A DNA stretch of 64,000 bases. Origin: Halocaridina rubra. Lineage: Eukaryota > Arthropoda > Malacostraca > Decapoda > Atyidae. The DNA is taken from NCBI GenBank assembly GCA_037179515.1, contig JAXCGZ010020831.1, positions 42,501-106,500 on the forward strand, in the 5' to 3' direction. The position numbers and the translations under genes are program-made. Below the pieces are notes generated by a model. The model saw nothing but the letters and a program-made list of their open reading frames with translations. It ran no database searches and was not told where the DNA came from. Shown in pieces: positions 1 through 11,484 of this stretch (position 1 is the stretch's first letter; the number at the start of each line of letters is the position of its first letter).

Positions 1-331
1 GAGGGGGGATATGGTGACAATCTTTAAATTCCTTCATGGTTATGATAGAGTGGATAGGGATCGATATTTTGATATGGCTGGCTCTAGAACTAGAGGTCAT
101 AGTTTGAAGCTTCGTAAGAAAACTTCTTCGCAGGATGTAAGGAAATACTTTTCCAGTGTAAGAGTAGTTGATAATTGGAATTGGCTAAGCGAGGAGGTAG
201 TTAATGCTATCTCAATCCATAGTTTTAAGGACAGGTATGATAAGTATCACTAAGTCTAAAATGAAACCGATCAGGAGACGGGAAGATACGAGCTTTGGGC
301 TCTTTCCCGTAAACACAATTAGGTAATCACA
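1..331 (+). mobile_element. LINE family X, copy a: 3' end (CR1/L2-like)
   Basis: The window opens inside the C-terminal part of a non-LTR reverse transcriptase; the frame is open to a TAA near 253. The same C-terminus recurs, nearly identical, at 5270-5506, 40800-41044 and 61415-61659. After the stop comes a short 3' UTR (GGAGACGGGAAGATACGAG, GGGCTCTTTCCCGT) ending in two copies of a 14-bp unit, CACAATTAGGTAAT, which is the 3' tail of this family. The tail runs straight into an AT dinucleotide tract. Assignment to the CR1/L2 group is from RT similarity plus the short tandem 3' tail; the exact clade is inferred. The 5' part lies outside the window. Confidence 0.85.
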
Positions 332-341
332 ATTAGGTAAT

Positions 342-1257
<916 letters not shown>

Positions 1258-1639
1258 TTAAATCGACTCCCCCTCCAGATTGACTGGCTTTCTTTTTCTA
1301 CTTTTCCCTTGTTGGAAAGTTAATAATGCTAGGAAGCCTTTCCCATTTCCATTGTTTTTCTCTATTGAAGGAGTAAAATCGGAATAGTGGGACACTTTTA
1401 TAAATCGAAAGTAACGCTTTATACCGTTTTTTTTTCTTTTGCAAGAGTTAAAATAGAAAAAACGGGTTTAGCGATTTTTGTTTTCGTCTCCTTTCTGGCG
1501 CATTTTTGTGCTATAAAACCGTGTTAATTCTCCTTTTTCCAGGTTCTGTTTTGTGTACAGTGCTATGTGTTTTTAGTGTTTATTATCAAGTCGCTCAGTG
1601 ATAAATTTCCGTTTCAGGGTTTTTTATTTCTGTGTTTAT

Positions 1640-2450
1640 CTCAGTCTGGTTCAAGCTCCAGTAGTGATAGGGCCTGCCTAAGTATATCTGTCCTCTTTTC
1701 CTCCTCTCTCACGAGAGCCAGAAAAAGAAGCAAAGATTGTTTTTATTTTGTTTTGTATTCCCGTTTTTGCTTTAGTGAAAACAAGTGACTGTGTGTGTTA
1801 TATACCCCAGATATTTTTGCCTGCTCCTCTCTCTCTTTTATAAGAGTTGGGAAGAAAAGGGAAATAGAAAGTGTTCAGGTTTCTAAATTGTTTTTATCTC
1901 TTTTGTGATAGGTAGTTGAAGCCTCGCCCTACCAGTGAAGTGAATTTCTCCTCCTCCACTCCATCCCTGATCTGAGGTGGAAGTTTCTACAAGGAAAAAC
2001 AACCTAAGTATCACTGTTTTCTTTTCTTCCTCTCTCACGAGAGCCAAAGAAAGAAACAGAAAGATTGCCTTGCTTTGTTGTTGTTTTTTTTGCTTTTGTG
2101 TTGTTTTGTTTACTTGAACACACATTATTGTGTGTTCCATAATTCTATAGAAAGTGTTCAAATTTCAACCTTGCATTTATTCTGTTTGCTTTTCCCTCTC
2201 TTTAGAGAGCTGGGAAGAGATATAAAAAAAAACCACGTGGTGCTGAGCATAATCTCTGTTTGCATTCCCCTCTCCCACGAGATTTGGGAAGAAAGATAGA
2301 AGACTGTTTAAGTGATAAAGTGTTGTAGTGTTCCAGTTAAGTGAAGCGATCCAGCCACAAGGCCCCTATATTTTATTAAACGAAATTGACAAAAAGTGCA
2401 AGTGATATATACCTAGTGAAATCTGTGATATCTATGACTAATTGTTAGTC
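1640..2450 (+). promoter_or_regulatory. I1 5' leader with repeated segments
   Basis: The stretch carries the recurring blocks CCTAAGTAT, CTCTCACGAGAGCC and GTGAAAACAAGTGACTGTG at about 1675-1800. From 1813 a second unit begins (TTTGCCTGCTCCTCTCTC) and repeats the CTCTCACGAGAGCC block near 2031. The I3 copy has the same unit in longer array with a period of about 321-327 bp (53501 and 53828). Repeated 5' monomers in LINEs often carry promoter activity (known for mouse L1); that role here is inference. Confidence 0.6.
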
Positions 2451-3950
2451 ATGGCCTCTGCCGCTTCTCCTGCTCCCCCCTAGAGGGGGGAATGGAACTC
2501 GACCCCCCTCAAGGGGGTGGACGGTTGTGGGAAAGAAGAGGCCAAGGACGGCCTCTGGCAGTAGCCATGAGAGTGCTGCTGCCCCAGTTCCCCCCCCCCC
2601 GCCAGCCCCAAAGACCGATAGAGAGCCCATATCAAAGTTCAAAGTTCAGACTCCTTCCACCAAAAAGGCATATGACCTAATCAGAGAGTTGGAAGACCAA
2701 CTCACCGAGTTCGGCTGCAAAATTAAGCCTAATGTACAGGGTGAATTTATCATCAACCCATCCTCAGCAGAAGCCGCAGAGAAGATCCACAACCTCAACT
2801 CACCTCACTTGACAGAGATGAACCCTGCCCAAAAAATAAGAAAATACATCCTCATTGGCTTCCCTGTTGCTTGGTCAGTTGACCTGCTAACCAAGCAAAC
2901 GTATATTACGGCTGCCTCACGTTGCTCCTCCAAAATAGAGGGCCAAACCGTCCCCTCAAAACAAGTTCTGGTCCACATCTGTGATCCACCCCCTTCGCAA
3001 GTAAACCTCGGCATCTGGGGCAAATTCAACATAAGAGACTACACTCCTGAACCACTGAGATATTTCTGGTGTCAAAGATTTGGGCACCACAGAAATACTT
3101 GCCATCTCCCAGAGAGATGTGCAATCTGCAGTGGGAGACATTCCACTGACTGCTGCCTCAACAAATTCAAGGCCAATGAAGCAACAGTTGCCAAGTGCCC
3201 AAACTGTAAGGGAAACCATCACACATGGAACAACCGCTGGCCAGAAAGGCTGAAGAAGATTCCTCAAAGAGTCCCTCCCTCTGCTCCTGTCACCAATCAC
3301 ACCACCTCCAACTTCACCCCAGCTCCTTCCCCCACCTCCAATCCTTGGCAAAGGCTCCTTCCTGCCCCACTCACACCTAACCCCCCCACCCAAAACCCAC
3401 CACACAACACCAACCCAGCTCCTAACACACAGATCACACCTCCTACAGTTTCCACCCCTACACCAACTCCATCCACCCCATCACACAACACTCACACTCC
3501 TACCATCCTCCCAAACAACACTCACAACCCTACCATCCCTCATGCAACACTCACACAAACACCTCCACCCCATGCAACACTCAAGCACACAATACAGTCA
3601 CACGCAACACTCAGACCACACACACACCCGCTCACCACACCAGGTCCTGGGACCCTAGATTTAGATCCCATACCCCCACATCTAAACAATCTATCCAGAC
3701 ACCTTCCCCTTCCTCCTCTTCCCAACAGCAAACCCTCCTCACAGTAAATGAGCTCACCAACATTCTTATTCAAGCCATACAGGCAGCCGTCCGACTCCTC
3801 GATACCAGAGCCTCTACTCAAGATACCTACAATCAAGTCGTCGAAGTAGCCCACTCCGTTGTCGCCCATACCCTCATTTCCAGAACCCACCACCAACCTC
3901 AACAACCCACCACTCTTACCACCTCTACCTCCTTAAATCATCAAGATGTT
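2451..3950 (+). pseudogene. I1 ORF1: gag-like nucleocapsid protein
   Basis: ORF1 of I-group LINEs binds element RNA. The cognate start appears to be the ATG at 2451, because the I2 copy starts at the matching ATG 9798; here a TAG follows after ten codons (2481-2483), and the long frame starts at 2527 and stops at 3747. Residues about 35-140 are the conserved N-terminal domain. Three zinc-knuckle-like motifs follow at about 180-240: in the first the leading Cys is Tyr, and in the third the last Cys is Trp, compared with I2. Residues about 255-400 are Pro/Thr/His-rich low complexity. The conserved C-terminal segment continues in another frame to about 3950, so there is a frameshift near 3740. 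Confidence 0.75.
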
Positions 3951-3952
3951 TA

Positions 3953-5596
3953 ATCCCTCAGATTGCAGTGATAGAAGCTCAAGGACAGGTATTAGAGAAC
4001 ATCAACCTTTCAGCCACAGAGGTATGCAAAGCGCTGATGGATTTAGATGTTCATAAAGCTACAGGGCCTGATGACATATCCCCTCATTTGCTTAAAAAAT
4101 GCGCAAACTCGATATCAGTGGCACTAAGTATCATATTTAAAAAGTCACTGGAGTCAGGGGAGATTCCAAGGTGCTGGAAACAAGCAAATGTGATACCTAT
4201 CTTCAAAAAGGGAAGGAGGTATATGGCTCTGAACTATAGACCAGTTTCCTTGACCAGCATAGTTTGCAAAGTTATGGAGAAACTACTAAGGAAACATATC
4301 TCTCTTCATTTGGAATCCTTCAACTTTTTGTCAGTGAGGCAACATGGCTTCAGAGAAGGTAGATCAACAGTAACAAACTTATTAGAATTTTATGATGAGG
4401 TAAGCGGAATCTTACTGAAAAGAGAGGGCTGGGCAGATTGCATATTCCTAGACTTCCAGAAAGCGTTTGACACTGTTCCACATGGGAGACTTATTAGGAA
4501 GCTGCAATCAATGGCTAGAATAGGTGGAAATGTTTTGGAATGGATAAAAACTTACTTAGAAGGAAGGGAACAGAGGGTTAGAGTAAGACACTCAGTGTCT
4601 GAATGGAGAAGAGTTAGTAGTGGAGTTCCACAGGGTTCAGTTTTAGGGCCACTTTTGTTCCTTGTATATGTAATTGACCTACCAGAATCTGTAAATTCAT
4701 TCATGAATATGTTTGCAGATAATGCAAAGATTGTGAAGAAAGTAAAAAACGAGAACAATGGTAGAGAACTTCAGGAGGATCTAAATAATCTGCATGAGTG
4801 GTCAGAAAAGTGGCTAATGAAATTCAATACTTCAAAATGTAAGGTAATGAGAATGGGTACAAGTGCAAGAAGGCCCAAGCTTGACTACTCGGTGGCTGGA
4901 GTACAACTTCAAGAGACAGAAAATGAGAGAGATCTAGGAGTAAACATACTGGCAGATTTGTCTCCAGAAATACATATAAATGGCATAGTAAGGGCAGCAT
5001 ATGCATTCTTATCAAATGTAAGGGTAGCCTTCAGGCACATGGACAAGGAAATGTTCAGAAATATTTATGTAACCTATGTGAGGCCAAAACTCGAATATGC
5101 AGCCCCCTTTTGGAATCCGCACTTGAAAAAGCACATAGTTAAGCTTGAAAAAGTTCAAAGATATGCCACGAAACTGGTACCAGAAATACGCAATCTTAGT
5201 TATGATGAGAGGCTGAGGGAATTAGACTTACCATCACTCGAAGCTAGAAGAGTGAGGTGGGATATGGTGACAGTCTTTAAATTCCTTCATGGTTATGATA
5301 GAGTGGATAGGGATCGATATTTTGATATGGCTGGCTCTAGAACTAGAGGTCATAGTTTGAAGCTTCGTAAGAAAACTTCTTTGCAGGATGTAAGGAAATA
5401 CTTTTTCAGTGTAAGAGTAGTTGATAATTGGAATTCACTAAGCGAGGAGGTAGTTAATGCTATCTCAATCCATAGTTTTAAGGACAGGTATGATAAGTAT
5501 CAGTAAGTATAAAATGGAACCAATCAGGAGACGGGAAGATACGAGCTTTGGGCTCTTTCCCGTAAACACAATTAGGTAATCACAATTAGGTAATCA
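3953..5596 (+). mobile_element. LINE family X, copy b, inserted in I1 (5' truncated)
   Basis: The copy starts at the segment corresponding to 63016 of copy f, that is, at the RT N-terminus without endonuclease, and ends in the two-unit CACAATTAGGTAAT tail at 5569-5596. I-element sequence resumes at about 5597. Comparison with I2 (17083-17170) shows some 35-45 bp of I sequence missing at the junction, so insertion probably came with a target-site deletion rather than a duplication. Confidence 0.85.
3968..5506 (+). CDS. LINE X reverse transcriptase (copy b, N-truncated)
   Basis: A 512-codon open frame encodes an RNA-directed DNA polymerase of a CR1/L2-like LINE, which would copy element RNA at the nicked target. 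Visible are the finger region (KATGPDDISPHLLKKC, about residue 35), the palm Asp motif FLDFQKAFDTV (about 160), SSGVPQGSVLGPLLFLVY (about 217) and the catalytic box, here FADN (about 250) instead of FADD as in copies e and f. The second catalytic Asp is thus replaced and the enzyme is expected to be dead, although the frame is intact. The C-terminal domain with QRYATKLVPEIR is complete. The endonuclease is absent through 5' truncation. Confidence 0.85.
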   Translation: MIEAQGQVLENINLSATEVCKALMDLDVHKATGPDDISPHLLKKCANSISVALSIIFKKSLESGEIPRCWKQANVIPIFKKGRRYMALNYRPVSLTSIVCKVMEKLLRKHISLHLESFNFLSVRQHGFREGRSTVTNLLEFYDEVSGILLKREGWADCIFLDFQKAFDTVPHGRLIRKLQSMARIGGNVLEWIKTYLEGREQRVRVRHSVSEWRRVSSGVPQGSVLGPLLFLVYVIDLPESVNSFMNMFADNAKIVKKVKNENNGRELQEDLNNLHEWSEKWLMKFNTSKCKVMRMGTSARRPKLDYSVAGVQLQETENERDLGVNILADLSPEIHINGIVRAAYAFLSNVRVAFRHMDKEMFRNIYVTYVRPKLEYAAPFWNPHLKKHIVKLEKVQRYATKLVPEIRNLSYDERLRELDLPSLEARRVRWDMVTVFKFLHGYDRVDRDRYFDMAGSRTRGHSLKLRKKTSLQDVRKYFFSVRVVDNWNSLSEEVVNAISIHSFKDRYDKYQ

Positions 5597-5599
5597 CAC

Positions 5600-6231
5600 A
5601 AGGTACAACATCTTGAAGGCATTACCAAGACTGACAACATAGATGTCATCATGGTTCAAGAAACCCTGTGCACAGAGCAAAACACTCCAAATATCTCAGG
5701 ATACAAAGGATTCTACCAGCACTGGTCTCCAGGGGAGAACAGAGGCAGCGCCACCTTCGTCAGGAAAAACCTGTTAGCCAAGGAAATAACCCAACCGGTC
5801 CACTGCGGCGAAGATGTCCACGTCCTCGCTGTTAACATCAAACTTCAGGGCAACTGCATAGATCTGTACAACATTTACAGACCACAGGATGGTGGCTTAG
5901 ACCTGACTACCCTCTTTGAACTAGCCAGTCATCGTGACTTGGTAATAAGAGGCGACTTCAATGCGCACCATCCAAGATTCAGGTATGAGCACCCCTGTGC
6001 TGCAGGCAGACACATCATGAGCCTTCTGGATGACCAAGAAGACGTCTCCCTTCTCAACAATCATGAGCCAACACATGACAGAAGTGGAATACTGGACCTC
6101 ACCTTTGTCTCCAACTCCCTAAAGCAAGACGCCACATGGAGAGTTCATCCCCTGGTCACAAGCGACCACTACGGGATCCATCTCACGCTGCCAATTCTTG
6201 AAATCTTCCAAATACCTGCTCCTTTCCCTTG
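5600..6231 (+). pseudogene. I1 AP-type endonuclease domain
   Basis: APE-like endonucleases of LINEs nick the target DNA. The domain is recognised by VQETLC (catalytic Glu region), GDFNAHHPRF, LDLTFVS and SDHYGI, all intact here. The N-terminus is altered by the LINE X insertion at 3953-5596, and a TGA at 6230-6232 cuts it from the following connector and RT, which continue in the same frame (Trp-Asn-Phe after the stop). The I2 counterpart is at 17093-17761. Confidence 0.8.
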
Positions 6232-7800
6232 ATGGAATTTCAAGAAGGCCGACTGGGGCCGATTCCAGGAGCACCTCAGCAATTGGTTTTCAACCTACAC
6301 ACCATCCGAAGACATTGACCAAGCAGAGGCCGAACTAGTCAATGCCCTGCAAGCTGAAGCAAACTCCTCCATCCCCCTCTGCAAACCAAAACACACCACT
6401 CATCGGGACAGATGGTACTACTGTGATAGAGTTAAAGAACTCAATCACCGGCTCAGCGTCATCCGGAAAATGCACAGGAAATGTCGCACTGAAGACTCCT
6501 ACCGCACTCTCCAGGCAGTCAAAGAACCTTTCCATGAAGAGACACGCAACATTAAGAGGAAAAAATGGCTAGAGTGGTGTTCCACCCTAGGTGCTCACAC
6601 CTCTGTGGACCAGATGTGGAGGAGCATTAACTCCTTTGCTAAAGGTAAACCTCCTAAAATCACCCCCCACAGGGTTCCTAGCAGGGCAGCAGAAGAACTC
6701 TCCGTCAAATTTGCGGATAGAGCAAGTTCCAACCAGCTCCCCATCACCACCAGAACAACTCTTCAGGACCTCACCACTGCAAGATGGGATGAAATAGAAG
6801 AGGACATCAACACTGAAGACAAAACAGATGCCCCATTCTCTCTGACTGAGCTACTAAGAGTAAGCAAAAGCTCTAAGAACAAAGCCCCAGATGCTGACAG
6901 AATCACATACACAATGATTCAAAATATGAGGCCCCAAGGGGAGCTTGCTCTACTCTCTCTGATCAATTCAACATACACACGAAGAATCAGACCAGCCTCA
7001 TGGAACAGAGCAGACATTCAAACCCATCCCAAAACCACAGGACCCTGACAACCCTCACCCCATCTCCCTCCTAAGCTGCCTGAGCAAGACGGCAGAAAAG
7101 ATGGTACTTAACAGAGTCCGCTGGAAATGCCCACCCTTCCCAGAAAACATGTTTGCCTACCAGCCTGGCTTAGGCACCTCAGAATGCATAGCCTCCATAC
7201 TATCATTTATCAACAACTGCCGTGGATACATCGTTTTTCTAGACCTAGAGAAGGCCTTTGAACTAGCCAATGTGCCGGCAATACTCTCAGCTCTCGTTTC
7301 AAAGCAGATCAAAGGTAACCTTCTCTCGTGGATCAAGCAGAGTTTACAAAACCGTAGTGCACGAGTCAAAGTAGATGGGCACTACTCCTCCTACAAAAAC
7401 CACGAAAATGGGACCCCCCAAGGTGGAATCCTTAGCCCCTTCCTCTTTAATTGTCTCATGGAAAAACTCATGGACATGGCAATACCACATGGAAACAAAC
7501 TCTTCAACTATGCGGATGACTTTGCCCTTGTCACAATAGGCGACAGAAGCTCTAAAAAGACACAGTGCTGCCTCACCAAGATTCACCAAGCCTCTATCTC
7601 CCTTGGAGTTAAAATCAATGCCTGCAAAATCAAGGTCCTTCCCATCCACCAGTGGAGACCAGACACTAATCTGGTCATAGGTAATGAGCCTGTGGACTGG
7701 GTTATCAAACACCAATACCTGGGTGTAATCATCGACGGCAGACAAGCCTTTGGACCTGAAATTCAACACTTGCGCGACAAGTGCAGCCAGTGACAAGCGG
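6232..7800 (+). pseudogene. I1 reverse transcriptase
   Basis: The connector (6233-6800) leads to the RT fingers (KNKAPDADRITYTMI at about 6880-6925, where I4 has TAPGADGITYTM). A frameshift near 7040 is followed by an open frame from 7101 to 7793 carrying FLDLEKAFELA (palm A), GTPQGGILSPFLFN and NYADDFALV (catalytic YADD, intact). A stop at 7791-7793 ends the frame before the thumb, which goes on at 7812. The catalytic residues survive but the protein is split. Confidence 0.8.
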
Positions 7801-7811
7801 TCCTTCGTCGG

Positions 7812-9215
7812 ATGTCGGGCCTCTACGATGGTGCATCATTTAATGTCCTCAGAAGCTTCTATATACAAGCCATATGCAGCCTCATAGACTATGCTTGTCC
7901 CACACTCTGGCTACTAAAGGACCAACAGTGGGACAAGATAGAAGTAATTCAAAACATCGCCATATGTACCATGCTAGGAGCCCCCATGTGGACCATGAGA
8001 GAAAACATCCAGATGGAATCGGGACTGATGCCACTCAAACTCAGAGCTCAGCAAAGACTGACCCTCTTTGTGGCCAAAACCATCACTGCCCAACATAAAT
8101 GCCTCGCTCTCACTGGCACAAATCTCCATCTAGCCCTCAATCGCCACCCCAACCACCATCCTAGAACCTGGGCAGCCAAGGTCTGCGTTAGCCTGCAAGC
8201 ACTGCCAGTCAGAGAGAGCATCCTAGCCAAGATACAGGACACTCTGCTTCCTGAATTCAGATGCCCACCCCCATGGAATGACTAACCACTCGACATAAAG
8301 ATCGAGCTCCCATACAACCCCAAAAGCTTGGTAAACCTGCTTGTCCTTAAAAACATATACAAGGACAAAATTCAGAGCTGGAGCAGGCCAAACCCACAAG
8401 TCTACAACACTGATGGTTCAGCAAATCAAGAAACTGGAGCCTCAGCCGCCGCCTTCACCACTGGAAACCACGTCCTATCCTGGAGACTGTCAAGCTCCTA
8501 TTCATCGGTCCAGACTGAGCTTGTTGCCATAGCCAACGCCCTAGACAATGTACGTATCATCACCACCATCCTCAGCCACTACCACAGGACGACCAGCCTT
8601 GGAAAAGCCATCACTCTTGCCTGGATTCCCAGCCACGTCGGCATCAAGGGAAATGAGGAAGCCGATCAAGCCTCCAAAGAAGCCACTCTCAGAGCAGAAA
8701 TCCAAATATCTCTGTCTCCTGGGATTCAACAGATAAAACATAAAGCCACCAAGTCACTCCTTAATGCCTTAATAACTAAACACAACCTGTGCACAGACAT
8801 TGGCTCCCCCTCCACCTGGAGGTACAAAGCCACCACTGATCTTCAGCGAATCACCCTGCCTATGAACCTTCGACGAAGCACGGCGGTCAATGTGTATCGT
8901 CTGAGACTCGGGTACAAGTGCACCTGGTGAATAGTGGAGGATATCATCAGCGAATGCACCTTTTGCCAGGTAGACTCACCACATCCACTGCTCCATTACA
9001 TCCTCGAATGTGATTCCTTTTCAGAAATTCGATGGAAAACTGGTGCCCCCGCAACATCCAGTGAAGATCCAAATGCCCTTCATGTTGCTAGCTCCATAAT
9101 CAGACTAGCAACAAACAACTACATGAACAGTCTACTAAATATCATCAGTCAATACCCTCCACCAAGATTACCATGTAATAACTCTCTCTCACCTCCAAAA
9201 CAGGAATTCATTTAA
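7812..9215 (+). pseudogene. I1 RT thumb, RNase H and C-terminal zinc motif
   Basis: From 7812 the thumb/connection domain runs to a TGA near 8283; the RNase H begins at about 8400 with NTDGSAN (first Asp) and QTELVAIANALD (Glu). Compared with I2 (about 32860-32940) and I3 (about 55040-55150), about 34 residues containing the SDSK catalytic Asp are missing at 8547, so the RNase H is inactive. WIPSHVGIKGNEEAD follows. A TGA at 8928-8930 splits off the C-terminal segment with CTFCQ, then HYILEC, a CCHC-type finger usual at the end of I-like ORF2 proteins. RNase H would remove the RNA strand during cDNA synthesis. Confidence 0.8.
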
Positions 9216-9289
9216 ATTGTTTGATGTAAACTAATAATCCTCAACTGAATACTTATGCTTTCCATTATCTTTACAGTTTTGCACAACTT

Positions 9290-9496
9290 CACCTGCGGGC
9301 CAAAATAGGAAAGTCCGATCACCCTCAAGAGTGAATACCAACAACAATAACAAGATTTCACCCCACCTCCTCACCAAATAGGAAACCCCATTCGCCCGCA
9401 AGAGCGAATACCACCTACAATCAACAAAATCTTACCCCACCTGCGGGCCACAAGGGAAGGTCCGCTCACCCTGAAGGGAGAACATCAAAGAAAAAA
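9290..9496 (+). repeat. I1 3' UTR, 74-bp tandem repeats
   Basis: Units start with CACCTGCGGG or CACCTCC at 9290, 9364 and 9438, an exact 74-bp spacing, each with a GGAAAGTCC-like block and CGCCC(T/G)CAAGAGCGAATACC. The last unit is partial and ends in an A-run (9491-9496), the element's 3' end. The same arrangement is found in I3 at 55901, 55975 and 56049, so the array is part of the family structure. Confidence 0.85.
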
Positions 9497-9797
9497 TGTG
9501 TTTATCTAAGTGATAAATTCCCTTTCAGATTTTTTTCATTGCTAACCAACTCAGATATACTGTGTGTTCTGTGCTCACCTAAATGATAAATACCTTTTTA
9601 GGCTTTTCTTTTTTATTTTATTTTTGTGTGTTTTACCTTCTGTTTGTGTATCCTCAGTGTTATAGTGTGATTCATAAGAGCTTCATAGCAGTAAGGCCTG
9701 TATTATTATATAAATCAATTTGATAAAGTGTTCAGTGCACGTGACAAAAGATAGTGGTCAGTGAGAGTTTGTGGATATACATGACTAGGTTCTACTC

Positions 9798-10325
9798 ATG
9801 CCCTCCTCCAACTTTCCTGCTACCCCCCTGGAGGGAGGATGCAGCTTGACCACCCCCCAGGAGAGGTGGACACTTGTGGGCAATAAGAAGAGGCAAAGGA
9901 TAGCCTCTGGCAGTAGCCAGGAGAGCACTGCCTCTCCAGTTCCCCCCCAGCCCCAAAGTCAGCTGCCATTAGAGAGCCCATCTCTAAATTCAAAGTTCAA
10001 ACTCCCTCCACTGCAGAGGCCTGCACTCGCCTAAGAAAGCTGGAAGACCAGCTCACTGAGTTTGGCTGCACCATCATACCCAATGTACAGGGTGAATTTA
10101 TCATCCATCAATCCTCCACTGAAGCTGAGGAGAAGATCTGTGACCTCAAAATAAGGAAGTTCATCCTCGTTAACTTCCCTATTGCTTAGTCAACAGACCT
10201 AATGACCAAGCAGTCATACATCACTTCTGCCTCGTGCTGCTCCTCCAAGATTGAAGGGCAGACCGTCCCTTCAAAAAAGTCTTAGCCTACATCTGCAGCC
10301 CACCTCCTGCCCAAATGAACCTTGG
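9798..10325 (+). pseudogene. I2 ORF1 (gag-like), N-terminal part
   Basis: The ATG at 9798 opens a frame collinear with I1 gag (KRQRIASGSSQEST, about residues 30-45). After about 78 codons the frame shifts; the conserved part goes on in other frames to 10325, where gypsy A starts. A 45-bp stretch (TSPHLTEMNPAQK of I1) is missing near 10145, and an in-frame TAG lies near 10190. The knuckle region continues beyond gypsy A at 16193. Confidence 0.7.
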
Positions 10326-10572
10326 TGAAATATATTAGCCTTAATATTATAATAAGACATTAAATAATATGTGTAATCCTAAAATACACATTTATTAGTA
10401 AAAATAACACTGGTCGGAAGTCATGGTGACTTTCCATTCTATCGGGAAGGCGGGAAGAAGACAGAGGTAAACAAAACTTCATCCCCCGCATTATTACAGA
10501 AAGTAGAAATAACGAAAACAATACTGAATAAGGGAGGAGTGTTGATTCTCAATTATTTTCATTACATTTCAA
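10326..10572 (-). repeat. gypsy A 3' LTR, with adjacent polypurine tract
   Basis: It aligns along its whole length to 15947-16192, with scattered substitutions. Immediately outside on the internal side, the minus strand reads AAGGGGGAAGGAT (about 10573-10585), a polypurine tract expected for plus-strand DNA priming. The I2 gag ends at 10325 on the other side. Confidence 0.88.
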
Positions 10573-10663
10573 TCCTTCCCCCTTAGGCTTATAAATTCCT
10601 TAAACATGTTCAATTAGTCTATCAGGTTTCTTAATCTTTCTGGTGGACCTCCTTAAGATATCA

Positions 10664-11484
10664 TTAATTTTTTGTACGGGTATAATTATCATCAACATTA
10701 GTCTGAACAGAACTGGGGTTAAATCCATCAAGGTTAACAATATTATCAGGACTACTTTCCTTAATAGAATCATTATTAGAAGAAGAATACAAATTCTCCT
10801 CAAATATTCTTACAGCTCTTTCTGCAAGAACATTAGTGCTAGGGTTGTAAGGTGCCCCAAAACAGTGAGTAATACCATTTTTCCTAAACAAATGCTGAGT
10901 CTCTTTGGATGTAAAACAAGTAGCATTGTCTGACACAATGGTATCTGGAATACCGTAATTTGCAAGAGAGGTTCTTAAACATTGCACAGTACCCTCTGAA
11001 GTAATATTCTTATATAGAAATACATCAATAAATTTATAATAAGCATCAATAATGATAAAAACTTATAATAATCAATAGGTCCACAGTAGTCATCATGCAA
11101 ACGTAACCAAGGTATATCCACAGTAGGCCATGACAAAGGAGATATGACCTTAGGTTTAAGATTAGTAACACAAAGTGCACAATTTGATGTCACTTGGTTA
11201 ATATCTTGGTCCATACTGGGCCAATATACAAAAGACCTTGCTGCCGCTTTCATGGTAACAATTCCCTTGCGACCAATATGAAGTATATCCATAACACGTT
11301 TTCTTAAGATTTCAGGAACAACTATATGATTCCTATATGGTAAGACATCTTCAGATAAAGAAAGATTCTGCTTAATTCTAAAAAAAAAAAAGGTAATAAA
11401 CAATCTTCCACATCTATTACATTGGGAAAACCATTTTTCATAAATTCTCTTACTCTGCACACCAGTGTGTCCTTCTCTGTACAT
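10664..11484 (-). pseudogene. gypsy A integrase
   Basis: The minus strand encodes an integrase in two overlapping frames (about 11484-10975 and 10987-10664). The N-terminal HHCC finger is recognisable (LHIGRKGIV, then CALC), with the second His replaced by Arg. The catalytic core shows HDDYCGP for the first Asp, VSDNATCF for the second and LAERAV for the Glu, so the DDE triad is present, but a frameshift near 10980 breaks the protein between the first and second Asp. Integrase would insert the cDNA into host DNA. The C-terminal part is short or lost before the LTR. Confidence 0.8.

Larger units (their letters stand above)
1640..9496 (+). mobile_element. I-like non-LTR retrotransposon, copy I1 (defective, with nested LINE)
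   Basis: Modules in order: leader with repeated segments (from about 1640, possibly from about 1260), gag-like ORF1 with zinc knuckles (2451-3950), AP-type endonuclease (5600-6231), RT (6232-7800), RNase H and C-terminal CCHC (7812-9215), and a 3' UTR with 74-bp repeats ending in an A-run at 9491-9496. An RNase H after RT together with gag CCHC knuckles fits the I group of LINEs. A family X LINE at 3953-5596 splits gag from endonuclease. Several stops and frameshifts make the copy non-functional. The left boundary is only supported by alignment to the other copies at 43347 and 53533. Confidence 0.85.

Noticed and set aside
3290..3740. Minus-strand Gly/Val-rich open frames opposite the I1 gag linker (2956-3905)
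   Set aside because: They mirror the Pro/Thr-rich low-complexity gag linker and match no family.
4552..4758. Conserved minus-strand open frame of 68 codons repeated in the LINE X copies (also 40089, 60705, 63610)
   Set aside because: It is the antisense shadow of the RT palm region; its recurrence just follows the LINE copies.
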